In this document: in pieces, positions 9,788-17,378 of the stretch
How the letters are laid out: every line of letters begins with the position of its first letter
Position numbering within the stretch: the first letter of the stretch is position 1
Assembly (NCBI GenBank): GCA_052387855.1
Contig: JBQTIT010000104.1
Location: 1-19,778 of the forward strand
Length of the DNA: 19,778 nt
Direction: 5' to 3'
DNA from: CAIYZT01 sp052387855
GTDB taxonomy: Bacteria; Pseudomonadota; Alphaproteobacteria; Rhodobacterales; Rhodobacteraceae
The notes under the pieces: generated by a model
The model's input: the letters and a program-made list of their open reading frames with translations, nothing else
Told to the model about the DNA's origin: nothing
Database searches by the model: none
Position numbers and translations under genes: made by a program

Positions 9788-12109
9788 GTGCCATCTTTCA
9801 CCACCACGCTCGAGCAGGCGATCCATTCTGCCCTTGCCCATGCCAACGCCCGCAAGCACGAGCTTGCGACGCTTGAGCATCTTTTGCTGGCCCTGATCGA
9901 CGAGCCGGACGCCGCGCGGGTGATGAAGGCCTGCTCGGTCGATCTGGACGAGTTGAAAAAGACCCTGGTCGAATTCATCGACGATGACCTGTCGACCCTG
10001 GTCACCGATGTCGAGGGCTCCGAAGCGGTGCCGACGGCGGCCTTTCAGCGCGTGATCCAGCGCGCGGCGATCCATGTGCAATCCTCGGGCCGCAACGAGG
10101 TGACGGGCGCCAACGTGCTGGTCGCCATCTTTGCCGAGCGGGAATCGAACGCCGCCTTTTTCCTGCAAGAGCAGGACATGACCCGCTACGACGCGGTGAA
10201 CTTCATCGCGCATGGCGTGGCCAAGGACCCCAGCTTTGGCGAGGCGCGCCCCGTCACCGGCGCCGAAAGCCCGCACCACGAAACCCCCAAGGCCGAGGCT
10301 GGCGAGGCCAAGGAATCGGCACTGTCGAAATTCTGCGTCGATCTGAACGTCAAGGCGCGCAAGGGCGATGTCGACCCGCTGATCGGCCGCGAGGCCGAGG
10401 TCGAGCGTGCCATCCAGGTCCTGTGCCGCCGCCGCAAGAACAACCCGCTGCTGGTGGGCGATCCCGGCGTCGGCAAGACCGCCATCGCCGAGGGTCTGGC
10501 CAAGAAGATCGTCGACGGCCAGACGCCCGAAATTCTGGCCCATGCCACGATCTTTTCGCTCGACATGGGCGCGCTGCTGGCCGGCACGCGCTATCGCGGC
10601 GATTTCGAGGAGCGCCTGAAACAGGTGGTCAAGGAGCTTGAGGATCACCCCGACGCGATCCTGTTCATCGACGAGATTCACACCGTCATCGGCGCCGGCG
10701 CCACCTCGGGCGGGGCGATGGACGCCTCGAACCTGCTCAAGCCCGCGCTTCAGGGCGGCAAGCTGCGCTGCATGGGATCGACCACCTACAAGGAATTCTG
10801 CCAGCACTTTGAAAAGGACCGCGCCCTGTCGCGCCGGTTCCAGAAGATCGACGTGAACGAGCCTTCGGTGCCCGATGCCATCAAGATCCTGATGGGGCTC
10901 AAGCCGCATTTCGAAGAGCATCACGACCTGCGCTATACCTCCGACGCGATCAAGGCGGCGGTGGAGCTGGCCGCGCGCTACATCAACGACCGCAAGCTGC
11001 CCGACAGCGCCATCGACGTGATCGACGAGGCCGGGGCGGCCCAGCATCTGGTCTCGGACGCCAAGCGGCGCAAGGTCCTGGGCATCAAGGAAATCGAGGC
11101 GGTCGTCGCCAAGATCGCCCGCATCCCGCCCAAGTCGGTGTCCAAGGACGATGCCGAGGTGTTGCGCGATCTGGAAAAGACGCTCAAGCGCGTGGTTTTC
11201 GGGCAGGACAGCGCCATCGACACGCTGGCAAGCGCGATCAAGCTGGCCCGCGCCGGTCTGCGCGAGCCGGAAAAGCCCATCGGCAATTACCTGTTCGCCG
11301 GCCCCACCGGCGTCGGCAAGACCGAGGTCGCCAAGCAGCTTGCGCTAAGCCTGGGGGTCGAGCTGTTGCGGTTCGACATGTCCGAATTCATGGAAAAGCA
11401 CGCCGTCTCGCGCCTGATCGGCGCCCCGCCCGGCTATGTCGGCTTTGACCAGGGCGGCATGCTGACCGACGGGGTCGACCAGCATCCGCATTGCGTGCTC
11501 TTGCTGGACGAGATCGAAAAGGCGCATCCGGATGTCTACAACATCCTGTTGCAGGTGATGGACCACGGCAAGCTGACCGACCACAACGGTCGCTCGGTCG
11601 ATTTCCGCAACGTGATCCTGATCCTGACGACCAACGCCGGCGCCGCCGACATGCAGCGCGAGGCGATCGGCTTTGGCGCGCAAAAGCGCACGGGCGAGGA
11701 CAAGGCCGCGATCGAGCGCATTTTCACGCCCGAATTCCGCAACCGGCTGGATGCGATCGTCACCTTTTCCGGCCTGGCGCGGGAAACGATCATGCAGGTG
11801 GTCACCAAGTTCGTCCTGCAACTTGAGGCGCAGCTCATCGACCGCAACGTGCACATCGACCTGTCCGAAGAGGCCGCGCGCTGGCTGGGCGAAAAGGGCT
11901 ATGACGACAAGATGGGCGCGCGGCCGCTGGGCCGGGTGATCCAGGAATACATCAAGAAGCCGCTGGCCGAGGAACTCTTGTTCGGCAAGCTGACCAAGGG
12001 CGGAACGGTGCATGTCGGCCTGCGCGATGACAAGATCGTGCTGAGCTACGAAGAGCCGGAGCGGCCGCGCCTGACCGGCACCAAGACGCGGCTTTTGACG
12101 GCGGACTGA
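9788..12109 (+). CDS. clpA: ATP-dependent Clp protease ATP-binding subunit ClpA
   Basis: AAA+ unfoldase that feeds substrates into ClpP. The 773-residue protein has an N-domain of two Clp_N repeats (1-145), a linker, then D1 with Walker A GDPGVGKT (224-231) and Walker B ILFIDEI (291-297). D2 follows with Walker A GPTGVGKT (about 504-511) and Walker B VLLLDEIEKAHPD (about 568-580). The ClpP-docking tripeptide is I627-G-F in AIGFGAQ, where E. coli ClpA has IGL. There is no coiled-coil M-domain between the modules, which separates it from ClpB and ClpC. The start is GTG at 9788, with AGAGGAG nine bases upstream. Slightly longer than E. coli ClpA (758). Transcription ends at the hairpin at 12117-12136. 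Confidence 0.98.
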   Translation: MPSFTTTLEQAIHSALAHANARKHELATLEHLLLALIDEPDAARVMKACSVDLDELKKTLVEFIDDDLSTLVTDVEGSEAVPTAAFQRVIQRAAIHVQSSGRNEVTGANVLVAIFAERESNAAFFLQEQDMTRYDAVNFIAHGVAKDPSFGEARPVTGAESPHHETPKAEAGEAKESALSKFCVDLNVKARKGDVDPLIGREAEVERAIQVLCRRRKNNPLLVGDPGVGKTAIAEGLAKKIVDGQTPEILAHATIFSLDMGALLAGTRYRGDFEERLKQVVKELEDHPDAILFIDEIHTVIGAGATSGGAMDASNLLKPALQGGKLRCMGSTTYKEFCQHFEKDRALSRRFQKIDVNEPSVPDAIKILMGLKPHFEEHHDLRYTSDAIKAAVELAARYINDRKLPDSAIDVIDEAGAAQHLVSDAKRRKVLGIKEIEAVVAKIARIPPKSVSKDDAEVLRDLEKTLKRVVFGQDSAIDTLASAIKLARAGLREPEKPIGNYLFAGPTGVGKTEVAKQLALSLGVELLRFDMSEFMEKHAVSRLIGAPPGYVGFDQGGMLTDGVDQHPHCVLLLDEIEKAHPDVYNILLQVMDHGKLTDHNGRSVDFRNVILILTTNAGAADMQREAIGFGAQKRTGEDKAAIERIFTPEFRNRLDAIVTFSGLARETIMQVVTKFVLQLEAQLIDRNVHIDLSEEAARWLGEKGYDDKMGARPLGRVIQEYIKKPLAEELLFGKLTKGGTVHVGLRDDKIVLSYEEPERPRLTGTKTRLLTAD

Positions 12110-12116
12110 CGGGTTG

Positions 12117-12136
12117 GCCCCGGCCACGGCCGGGGC
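12117..12136. terminator. Bidirectional hairpin terminator, clpA / OmpA-family gene
   Basis: GCCCCGGCC (12117-12125) pairs perfectly with GGCCGGGGC (12128-12136) around AC. It fills the 30-base gap between two convergent stop codons. No T-run is present on either side, so termination may need Rho or be incomplete. Confidence 0.6.
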
Positions 12137-12139
12137 AGC

Positions 12140-13774
12140 CTATCTCTCGGTCAGCTTCAATTCGATCCGGCGGTTCTGCGCCAGCGCCTCGGGGCTGAGT
12201 CCCGCCGCGACCGGGCGATATTCGCCAAAGCCGGTGGCGGCCAGACGCTGGGGCGGAAAGCCCAGGTCGGTGACCATGTAGCGCACGACCGACAGGGCGC
12301 GGGCCTGCGACAGTTCCCAGTTGTCGGAAAATTCGCCCTCGCCCGACAGCGGCACGGCATCGGTATGGCCGTCCACCCGGATGATCCAGTCCAGTTGCGA
12401 CGGGATCTGGTCCATCACATCGCGCAGCGTCGCCACCACCTCGGCGATCTGCGCCGTGCCCTCGGGCGCCAGATCGGCCGAACCGGGGGCGAACAGAACC
12501 TCCGAGGAAAACACAAACCGGTCTCCCACCACGCGGACCCCCTGGCGCCCGGCCAGCACCGAACGCAGCAGGCCAAAGAATTCCGAGCGGAATTTCTCAA
12601 GGTCCGTGTTCTCGGCTTCAAGCCGCTTGCGCTCGGCCTCTTCCAGTTCGGCCCGGCGCTTTTGCTCGGCCGCGACCTGCGCCAGCGCCGCGTTCAGCCG
12701 GTTGCCCAGCGCGTCAAGCTGCACGTTCGCCTCGGCATCCTTGGCCGCCGAGGCATCCAGCAGCGCCTGAAGCGCGCCAAGCTGGGCCCGCAACTGGGCA
12801 ATCTGCTGGTTCAGGAGCGCCACCTTCTGCGCCGCCTCGACCGAGGCCTGCTCTTCCTCTGTCAGGGTCTTTCGCGCCAGAGCCAGCAAGGCCCTTTGCC
12901 GCTCGGCCTCGGTCAGGGCGGCGGCGGCCTCGGTCTCGGCCAGTGCCGCCTTGGACTGGGCGGCGGCCAGCAGGGTCAGGGTGTCCTCGGCCTCGCGGCG
13001 CTTTTGCTCCAGCGCCAACGTCATCGCGGTCAACTCGTCATCGGCCGATTTCAGCCGCTCGCGCAGCGCCTCCAGCGCGGCGGCGTCCACCAGGCGGGCC
13101 GCCTCCTCGTCTGACAGTTTCGCCTGCGTCTCGGCGATCAGCGCGGCGTCGGCCTCGGACCTGGCGCGCAGATCGGCGATCAGCGCCTCCAGCGCCTCGC
13201 GCTGCGCCGCTGCAAGGCGGGCGGCCTCGGCGCCGGCGTCGATCTCTTCGCGGGCCTTGGCGAGCGCCAGGTTCATCGCCTCCTGCTCCGAGATCAGCCG
13301 CGCCTCTGCCGCGCGCAGATCTTCAAGCGAGGCGGTCAGCGTCGTCACCTGTCCCCGCGCGGCATCCCGCTCGGCCAAGAGCGAGGCGACCTGCGCCTCG
13401 AAACTGCTGATGCGGGCGCGGGCGGCGGTCAGGTCATCCTCGCGCGCGGCCAGGCTGGCGCGCAGCGTGCCGATCAGCGCCGACTGCTCCTCGCCCTTGC
13501 GGGAGGCCTCGGCCAGACCGGCGGTCAGGCTGCCCACCTCGGCCTGAAGATCGTCGGCCCGCGCCCGCTCCAGCCCCAGGGCATTGGCAAGCTCGGCCAG
13601 TTGCGCGTTGAGCTCGGTCAACTGGCTGTCCTGGGTGGTGATCGTGTCGCGCAGGACCGACTGCATCACGGTAAAGATCGTCAGCACAAAGGTCAGCACC
13701 ATCAAGAGCGTGGTGACCGCATCGACAAAGCCGGGCCAGATGTTGGAATTCTCGCGGCGGCGCGACAGGCCCAT
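12140..13774 (-). CDS. MotB/OmpA-family peptidoglycan-binding protein with long coiled coil
   Basis: A 544-residue inner-membrane protein. After a short basic N-terminus, NIWPGFVDAVTTLLMVLTFVLTIF (11-34) is one membrane helix with Asp18 placed like the proton-carrying Asp of MotB, ExbD and ZorB. Residues about 45-405 are Ala/Glu/Arg/Leu-rich heptad coiled coil. The C-terminus (about 415-544) is an OmpA-like peptidoglycan-binding domain: IRVDGHTD (465-472), NWELSQARALSVV, ATGFGEYRPVA and QNRRIELKL. The ATG at 13774 lies one base after the stop of the upstream channel gene (TGAgATG), so the two are translationally coupled. Together they look like an ion-driven stator complex, but no flagellar, Tol or Ton gene is nearby. 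Known as a conserved pair of unstated role in Rhodobacterales. Confidence 0.92.
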   Translation of the reverse strand: MGLSRRRENSNIWPGFVDAVTTLLMVLTFVLTIFTVMQSVLRDTITTQDSQLTELNAQLAELANALGLERARADDLQAEVGSLTAGLAEASRKGEEQSALIGTLRASLAAREDDLTAARARISSFEAQVASLLAERDAARGQVTTLTASLEDLRAAEARLISEQEAMNLALAKAREEIDAGAEAARLAAAQREALEALIADLRARSEADAALIAETQAKLSDEEAARLVDAAALEALRERLKSADDELTAMTLALEQKRREAEDTLTLLAAAQSKAALAETEAAAALTEAERQRALLALARKTLTEEEQASVEAAQKVALLNQQIAQLRAQLGALQALLDASAAKDAEANVQLDALGNRLNAALAQVAAEQKRRAELEEAERKRLEAENTDLEKFRSEFFGLLRSVLAGRQGVRVVGDRFVFSSEVLFAPGSADLAPEGTAQIAEVVATLRDVMDQIPSQLDWIIRVDGHTDAVPLSGEGEFSDNWELSQARALSVVRYMVTDLGFPPQRLAATGFGEYRPVAAGLSPEALAQNRRIELKLTER

Positions 13775-13775
13775 C

Positions 13776-14951
13776 TCAGGCCCTCGGCGGCGTCGAGGTG
13801 CGGGCCAGGGACCGGATGGCCTGCGTCAGCGCGCCGATGTCGCCGCGCAGATCGGCCACGCTTTCCTGCCGCCCGGCCGAGATTTCTTCGAGGATGCGCA
13901 AAAGCTGCACGTCGATCGAGCGCAGGCGCATCCGGCTTTCGGCATCGGTATGGGCCCCGCCTTCGGTGCCCGAAAGCGCCGCGATCAGCCGTTCCTGCCC
14001 GGCCGCGATCCGCTCCAGCGCCGCCGTCTGGCCCGAATCCGCCTGCATCTGCGCCGCCAGCGCCGCCAGCGCCTCGGCCAGTTGGCCCAGCCGGTTCTCG
14101 ACCCCCTCGCGGTTCGCCTCGCTCTGCGAGAACAGCGTTTGCAGCACCTCGATCTGCCCGGTCATGTTGTCCAGGATCTGCCCCAGCGCCGCCTGATCGC
14201 CGCCCTCGCCCTCGGGCCCGGCAAAGCCCAGACGGGTGATCGAGGACAGCCACTCTTCCAGCTCGCGGTAAAAGCGGCTCTGGCCGTGGCCGGCGAAAAG
14301 CTCCAAGAGGCCCAGCACCAGCGAGCCGGCCAGACCCAGCAGCGAGGATGAAAACGCCGTGCCCATGCCGCCAAGCTGGCTTTCAAGCCCTTCCATCAGC
14401 TTGCCGAACACCGCCAGCCCGGTCTCGCCCTCTTGCGGCGCCAGCGAGCGGATCGTGTCGACCACCGCCGGAACCGTGATGGCAAGGCCGTAAAAGGTGC
14501 CCAGAAGCCCCAGGAACACCAAAAGGTTGACGATGTAGCGCGTGATGTCGCGCGCCTCGTCGATGCGGGTGGCCACCGATTCCTGGATCGAGCGCGAGGA
14601 AGAGGCGCTGATCTGCGTCCTGGCCCCGCGTGAGCGCAAGAGCTGCGCCAAGGGTGCCAAAAGGCGCGGCGGGGCGGCCTCTTCGAACCCCGGGCGCCGC
14701 TGGGCAAAGGCCTCGATCCACGAGACCGACTGCACCAGGATGTAGACCTGCCAGAAACAGGTCCCCACCCCAAGCGCGAAGACGAAAAAGATGAAGCCGT
14801 TCAACAGCGGGTTGGCGCCAAGAATGCCCAGCACGTCCTGGTGGATCACCCAGGCGCCGGCGCCCACCAGCACGCAGGCCAAGAGCATGGCCACGATCTG
14901 CTGGATCGGTTGGCTGAACTGGCTAACCGAAACCGCCTTGGTCTTGTCCAT
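13776..14951 (-). CDS. MotA/TolQ/ExbB-family proton channel protein
   Basis: A 391-residue membrane protein with four predicted helices: about 18-37, 51-74, 139-160 and 197-220. The last two hold the family signature: YIVNLLVFLGLLGTFYGLA and GMGTAFSSSLLGLAGSLVLG. A large cytoplasmic loop lies between helices 2 and 3. The C-terminal 170 residues are helical and Gln/Glu/Ala-rich, longer than TolQ or ExbB and reminiscent of the tailed MotA-like ZorA. ATG at 14951 is chosen because the earlier residues of the frame look non-coding; the upstream AGGGGCGGGG is an imperfect ribosome-binding site. The partner gene follows after one base. It should form the pentameric ion channel around the partner's membrane helices. 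The promoter must lie within or upstream of the 74-base gap to the ChaC-like gene. Confidence 0.92.
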   Translation of the reverse strand: MDKTKAVSVSQFSQPIQQIVAMLLACVLVGAGAWVIHQDVLGILGANPLLNGFIFFVFALGVGTCFWQVYILVQSVSWIEAFAQRRPGFEEAAPPRLLAPLAQLLRSRGARTQISASSSRSIQESVATRIDEARDITRYIVNLLVFLGLLGTFYGLAITVPAVVDTIRSLAPQEGETGLAVFGKLMEGLESQLGGMGTAFSSSLLGLAGSLVLGLLELFAGHGQSRFYRELEEWLSSITRLGFAGPEGEGGDQAALGQILDNMTGQIEVLQTLFSQSEANREGVENRLGQLAEALAALAAQMQADSGQTAALERIAAGQERLIAALSGTEGGAHTDAESRMRLRSIDVQLLRILEEISAGRQESVADLRGDIGALTQAIRSLARTSTPPRA

Positions 14952-15025
14952 GCGAGCGCGCCCCGCCCCTGTTCTGCCTCGTACCCAGCATAACAGCCCT
15001 GTCGGAACTGCCAAGGGAAACAATG

Positions 15026-15556
15026 TCACCCGGGGCCGAATTGCCCCGCCAGCCACGCCATATCTGGATCATCCAGGCCAAGCGCCCGCAAATGATGGTA
15101 GGTGGACAAAAGGTAGTCGCGGTTGCTGCCGCGCTGGCCCCTGGCCTGGCCGATGATCCGGGCCTGGTCGGGCAGGCTCAACCCCGGCGCGTATTGCGCC
15201 CCGTCGCGGTTGACGACAAAGGCGATGGCCTGCACCTGACGGCCCCCCTCAAGGCTGACCCGCAGCACCGCCTCGGCATAGGCGTACGAGATCAACTCGC
15301 GCGCGCGCAGGGCGGCCAGGGTGGCGGCCTCGGTGCCGGGGGCGGCGCGCAGGGCCAGCCCGGTGCAATGGGCGCCCGGCTCTGCGTCCAGCGCCAGCAC
15401 CAGACCCGGCGCCTGGGGCGTGCCGCGATAGTGCAGCGACCACATACAAAAGCTGCGCCGATAGCCGTCAAGCCGCGCGACGGCGGTTTCGGCCACGGCA
15501 AAGCCCGGGTCCCACATCAGCGAGCCATAGCCAAAGATCCAAAGACCGTCCTGCAC
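15026..15556 (-). CDS. ChaC-family gamma-glutamylcyclotransferase
   Basis: By family knowledge this cytoplasmic enzyme cleaves glutathione to 5-oxoproline and Cys-Gly. The 176-residue protein begins with WIFGYGSLMWDPGF (6-19), the substrate-binding YGSL motif of the family, and has Glu87 in RARELISY at the position of the catalytic Glu. Further family features are GYRRSFCMWS, YRGTP..PGLVLALD, AIAFVVNRD and the C-terminal GSNRDYLLSTYHHLRALGLDD. GTG at 15556 is preferred: GGGAGGA lies seven bases upstream and translation begins just before the domain. A TTG at 15601 would overlap the region before the divergent DUF2125 gene. It lies 74 bases upstream of the channel-protein gene on the same strand and may be co-transcribed with it. 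Confidence 0.92.
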   Translation of the reverse strand: MQDGLWIFGYGSLMWDPGFAVAETAVARLDGYRRSFCMWSLHYRGTPQAPGLVLALDAEPGAHCTGLALRAAPGTEAATLAALRARELISYAYAEAVLRVSLEGGRQVQAIAFVVNRDGAQYAPGLSLPDQARIIGQARGQRGSNRDYLLSTYHHLRALGLDDPDMAWLAGQFGPG

Positions 15557-15614
15557 CGCTGGTCCTCCCTGGCGAATGGCCTTATCAGGTGGGCGGACCA
15601 AAGGGGAGAGGGTG
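15557..15614. promoter_or_regulatory. Compact divergent promoter region, ChaC / DUF2125
   Basis: Only 58 bases separate the two divergent start codons. Each end carries a strong ribosome-binding site (GGGAGGA leftward, AAGGGGAGAGGG rightward), leaving about 30 bases for two promoters. The promoters therefore overlap each other or lie inside the opposite gene. No clear hexamer pair was found. Confidence 0.4.
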
Positions 15615-16580
15615 ATGCGCGTTCTGGTGGCGGTTCTGCTGGCGGCCCTGGCGCTGTGGGCCGGTTACTGGTTCGTCGGCCAGCGCCAGATCGAGACGCG
15701 CCTTGCCGCCGCGCTGGCAGAGGGCGCCAGCGGCGGTCTGGTCCTGACGCAGGCCGGCATCGAGGTAGCCGGCTTTCCAAGCCGCTTTGATCTGACCATT
15801 ACCGAGCCCGCCCTGTCGGACCCCGCGCGCGGCTGGGGGGCCAGCGCCGAGTTTGCCCAGGTTCTGGCCATGACATGGAAACCCTGGCACCTGATCGGCG
15901 TGCTGCCGGGCACCGTGAGCCTGCACACGCCGGGCGGACCGCTGGCGCTGAACAGCACGCGGTTCCGCGCCAGCCTGACCTATGCCCCCTCGGCCGACCT
16001 GCCCCTTGAGGCCGCCATCGTCGAGGTGGATGCCCCCGCGCTTCTTGGGCAGGACGGCGCCATCGTCGCGGCAGAACGGCTGGTGCTGGCGCTGCGGCGC
16101 GAGGCGCGGGCAGAGCCGGCCTATCGCCTTGGCCTGCAAATCGCGGCGCTGGCCGGGCGCGCGCAAGCCGCGCCGGCCGATGCGCGGCTTGACGCGGTGA
16201 TCGTGACCACGGCGCCGCTGGACCGCCGGGCGCTTGCGGCGCCGCCAGAGATTGCGGCGATCGAACTGACGGCGCTTTCGATCGACTGGGGCGCGATCCG
16301 CCTGACCGGCGAGGGCCGCATCGCCCCCTCGGCCCTTGGCCTGGCCGAGGGCGAGGTCGCCCTGCGCCTGACCGGCTGGCGCGATCTGCCCTCTGCCCTG
16401 TCGGCGGCCGGGCTCTTGCCGACCGGCCCGGCCGAGGCGCTGCGCCGCGCGCGCGAAGCGGTCGCGCAGGATCAGGGCAACCCCGAGGCGCTGACCCTGC
16501 CGTTGCGGTTCCAGGGCGGGCTGACCCTGCTGGGCGGGCAGGTGCTGGGCCCGGCGCCCGGGATGGCTCAGCGGCAGTAG
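15615..16580 (+). CDS. DUF2125 domain-containing membrane-anchored protein
   Basis: A 321-residue protein. Residues 3-22 (VLVAVLLAALALWAGYWFVG) form an uncleaved signal anchor, so the rest should be periplasmic. The body matches the alphaproteobacterial DUF2125 family: AG..VAGFPSRFDLTITEP near 48-70, AQVLAMTWKPWHLIGVLPG, then repeated beta-strand-like segments with LDAVIVTTAPLDRR and the late ELTALSIDWGAIRLTGEGRI..S..GL.EGEVALRLTGW. Function is unknown. ATG at 15615 is chosen for its GGGGAGAGGG ribosome-binding site. The 3' end overlaps the opposite-strand extensin-like gene by 13 bases (16568-16580). Confidence 0.9.
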   Translation: MRVLVAVLLAALALWAGYWFVGQRQIETRLAAALAEGASGGLVLTQAGIEVAGFPSRFDLTITEPALSDPARGWGASAEFAQVLAMTWKPWHLIGVLPGTVSLHTPGGPLALNSTRFRASLTYAPSADLPLEAAIVEVDAPALLGQDGAIVAAERLVLALRREARAEPAYRLGLQIAALAGRAQAAPADARLDAVIVTTAPLDRRALAAPPEIAAIELTALSIDWGAIRLTGEGRIAPSALGLAEGEVALRLTGWRDLPSALSAAGLLPTGPAEALRRAREAVAQDQGNPEALTLPLRFQGGLTLLGGQVLGPAPGMAQRQ

Positions 16581-17374
16581 GGCCCGCTGGTGTGGCGCGC
16601 GATGTCCAGATGCAGGTGATCCTCGTGAAAGCCGTCCGAGCCGGGACCAAGCGTGGCGCCAAAGGGGCCGCAAGCCGCCTTGTGAACCTTGCGCATCTGC
16701 TTGCCGTAATCATCCTCGACCGTCAGGATCTTGCCGTCAGACAGGATAAAGGCCGAAATATCCACGGCGTTGCCCCGGCCGTGCTCTGAAATCTTGGCGC
16801 CCTTCTTGTTGTTGCGGGTGCGGCAGATGTAGCTGGCCGCGACGCGCAGCTCGATCACCTCGCGCCGGCCAAAGGCACGGGGCAGGGCGCTGGTGATCCA
16901 GCTTTTCAACGCCTCGGCGGTCTCGCAGCTAATGGTCGCGGCGGGCGAGAGCGTGACGCCGGCGATCTCGGTCACGCGCACCGGCTCGTCCAGCCCGCAG
17001 CCCGTGATCTTGGCCGGGATCGGGGAAAGCGCCTCGCCCTTGATGGCGGGATCGCCGCAGACCCGCCCTTTGCGCGAGGTCTTTTTCCCGGCCTTCTGGC
17101 TAGCCGAGGTCCGGGGCGCCATCAGGTCCGCCGGCCGGGGCATCGGGGCGGGGGTCAGGGCGCTGGCGGTCTGAACCGGCACCACGACCACCGGCGGGGC
17201 CGATGTGGCCAGACTGGCCGGACGCGGCATCGGCCGAACCGGGGAAACGGCCGGCAGCGGCGCGGTGCTGGTGGTCTGGTCCGGACGGGGCTGCGGGCGG
17301 ACCGAGGTCAGCGGCGCCTCGGCCAGCACCATGCCCGCACCCAGAACCAAGGCGACCGCCAGGCGCAGCCGCAC
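16568..17374 (-). CDS. Extensin-like C-terminal domain protein, exported
   Basis: A 268-residue protein. Residues 1-18 (RLRLAVALVLGAGMVLA) are a signal peptide, 20-90 are Pro/Ala-rich linker, and about 104-268 are the Extensin-like_C domain. It has six cysteines (106, 126, 150, 184, 235, 267), likely disulfide-bonded in the periplasm. SEH (His198), NAVDI (Asp205) and HLH (His253, His255) reproduce the zinc-site pattern of LAS-type peptidoglycan peptidases, so a cell-wall hydrolase role is an inference. The start is GTG at 17374, four bases after the tyrC stop, with AAGGG upstream inside tyrC. It is the last gene of the hisC-tyrC operon and converges on the DUF2125 gene. Confidence 0.9.
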   Translation of the reverse strand: MRLRLAVALVLGAGMVLAEAPLTSVRPQPRPDQTTSTAPLPAVSPVRPMPRPASLATSAPPVVVVPVQTASALTPAPMPRPADLMAPRTSASQKAGKKTSRKGRVCGDPAIKGEALSPIPAKITGCGLDEPVRVTEIAGVTLSPAATISCETAEALKSWITSALPRAFGRREVIELRVAASYICRTRNNKKGAKISEHGRGNAVDISAFILSDGKILTVEDDYGKQMRKVHKAACGPFGATLGPGSDGFHEDHLHLDIARHTSGPYCR

Positions 17375-17378
17375 CGGA

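Noticed and set aside
9707..11047. 446-codon open frame antisense to clpA
   Set aside because: ClpA is unmistakable on the plus strand; the antisense product has repetitive composition and no family features.
12140..14951. A Zorya anti-phage defence system
   Set aside because: The two membrane components resemble ZorA/ZorB in plan, but none of the neighbouring genes resembles ZorC, ZorD or ZorE, and the surroundings are housekeeping genes.
12140..14951. Flagellar motA/motB or tolQ/tolR
   Set aside because: The MotB-like protein has a far longer coiled coil, and there are no flagellar, tolA, tolB or pal genes next to the pair.
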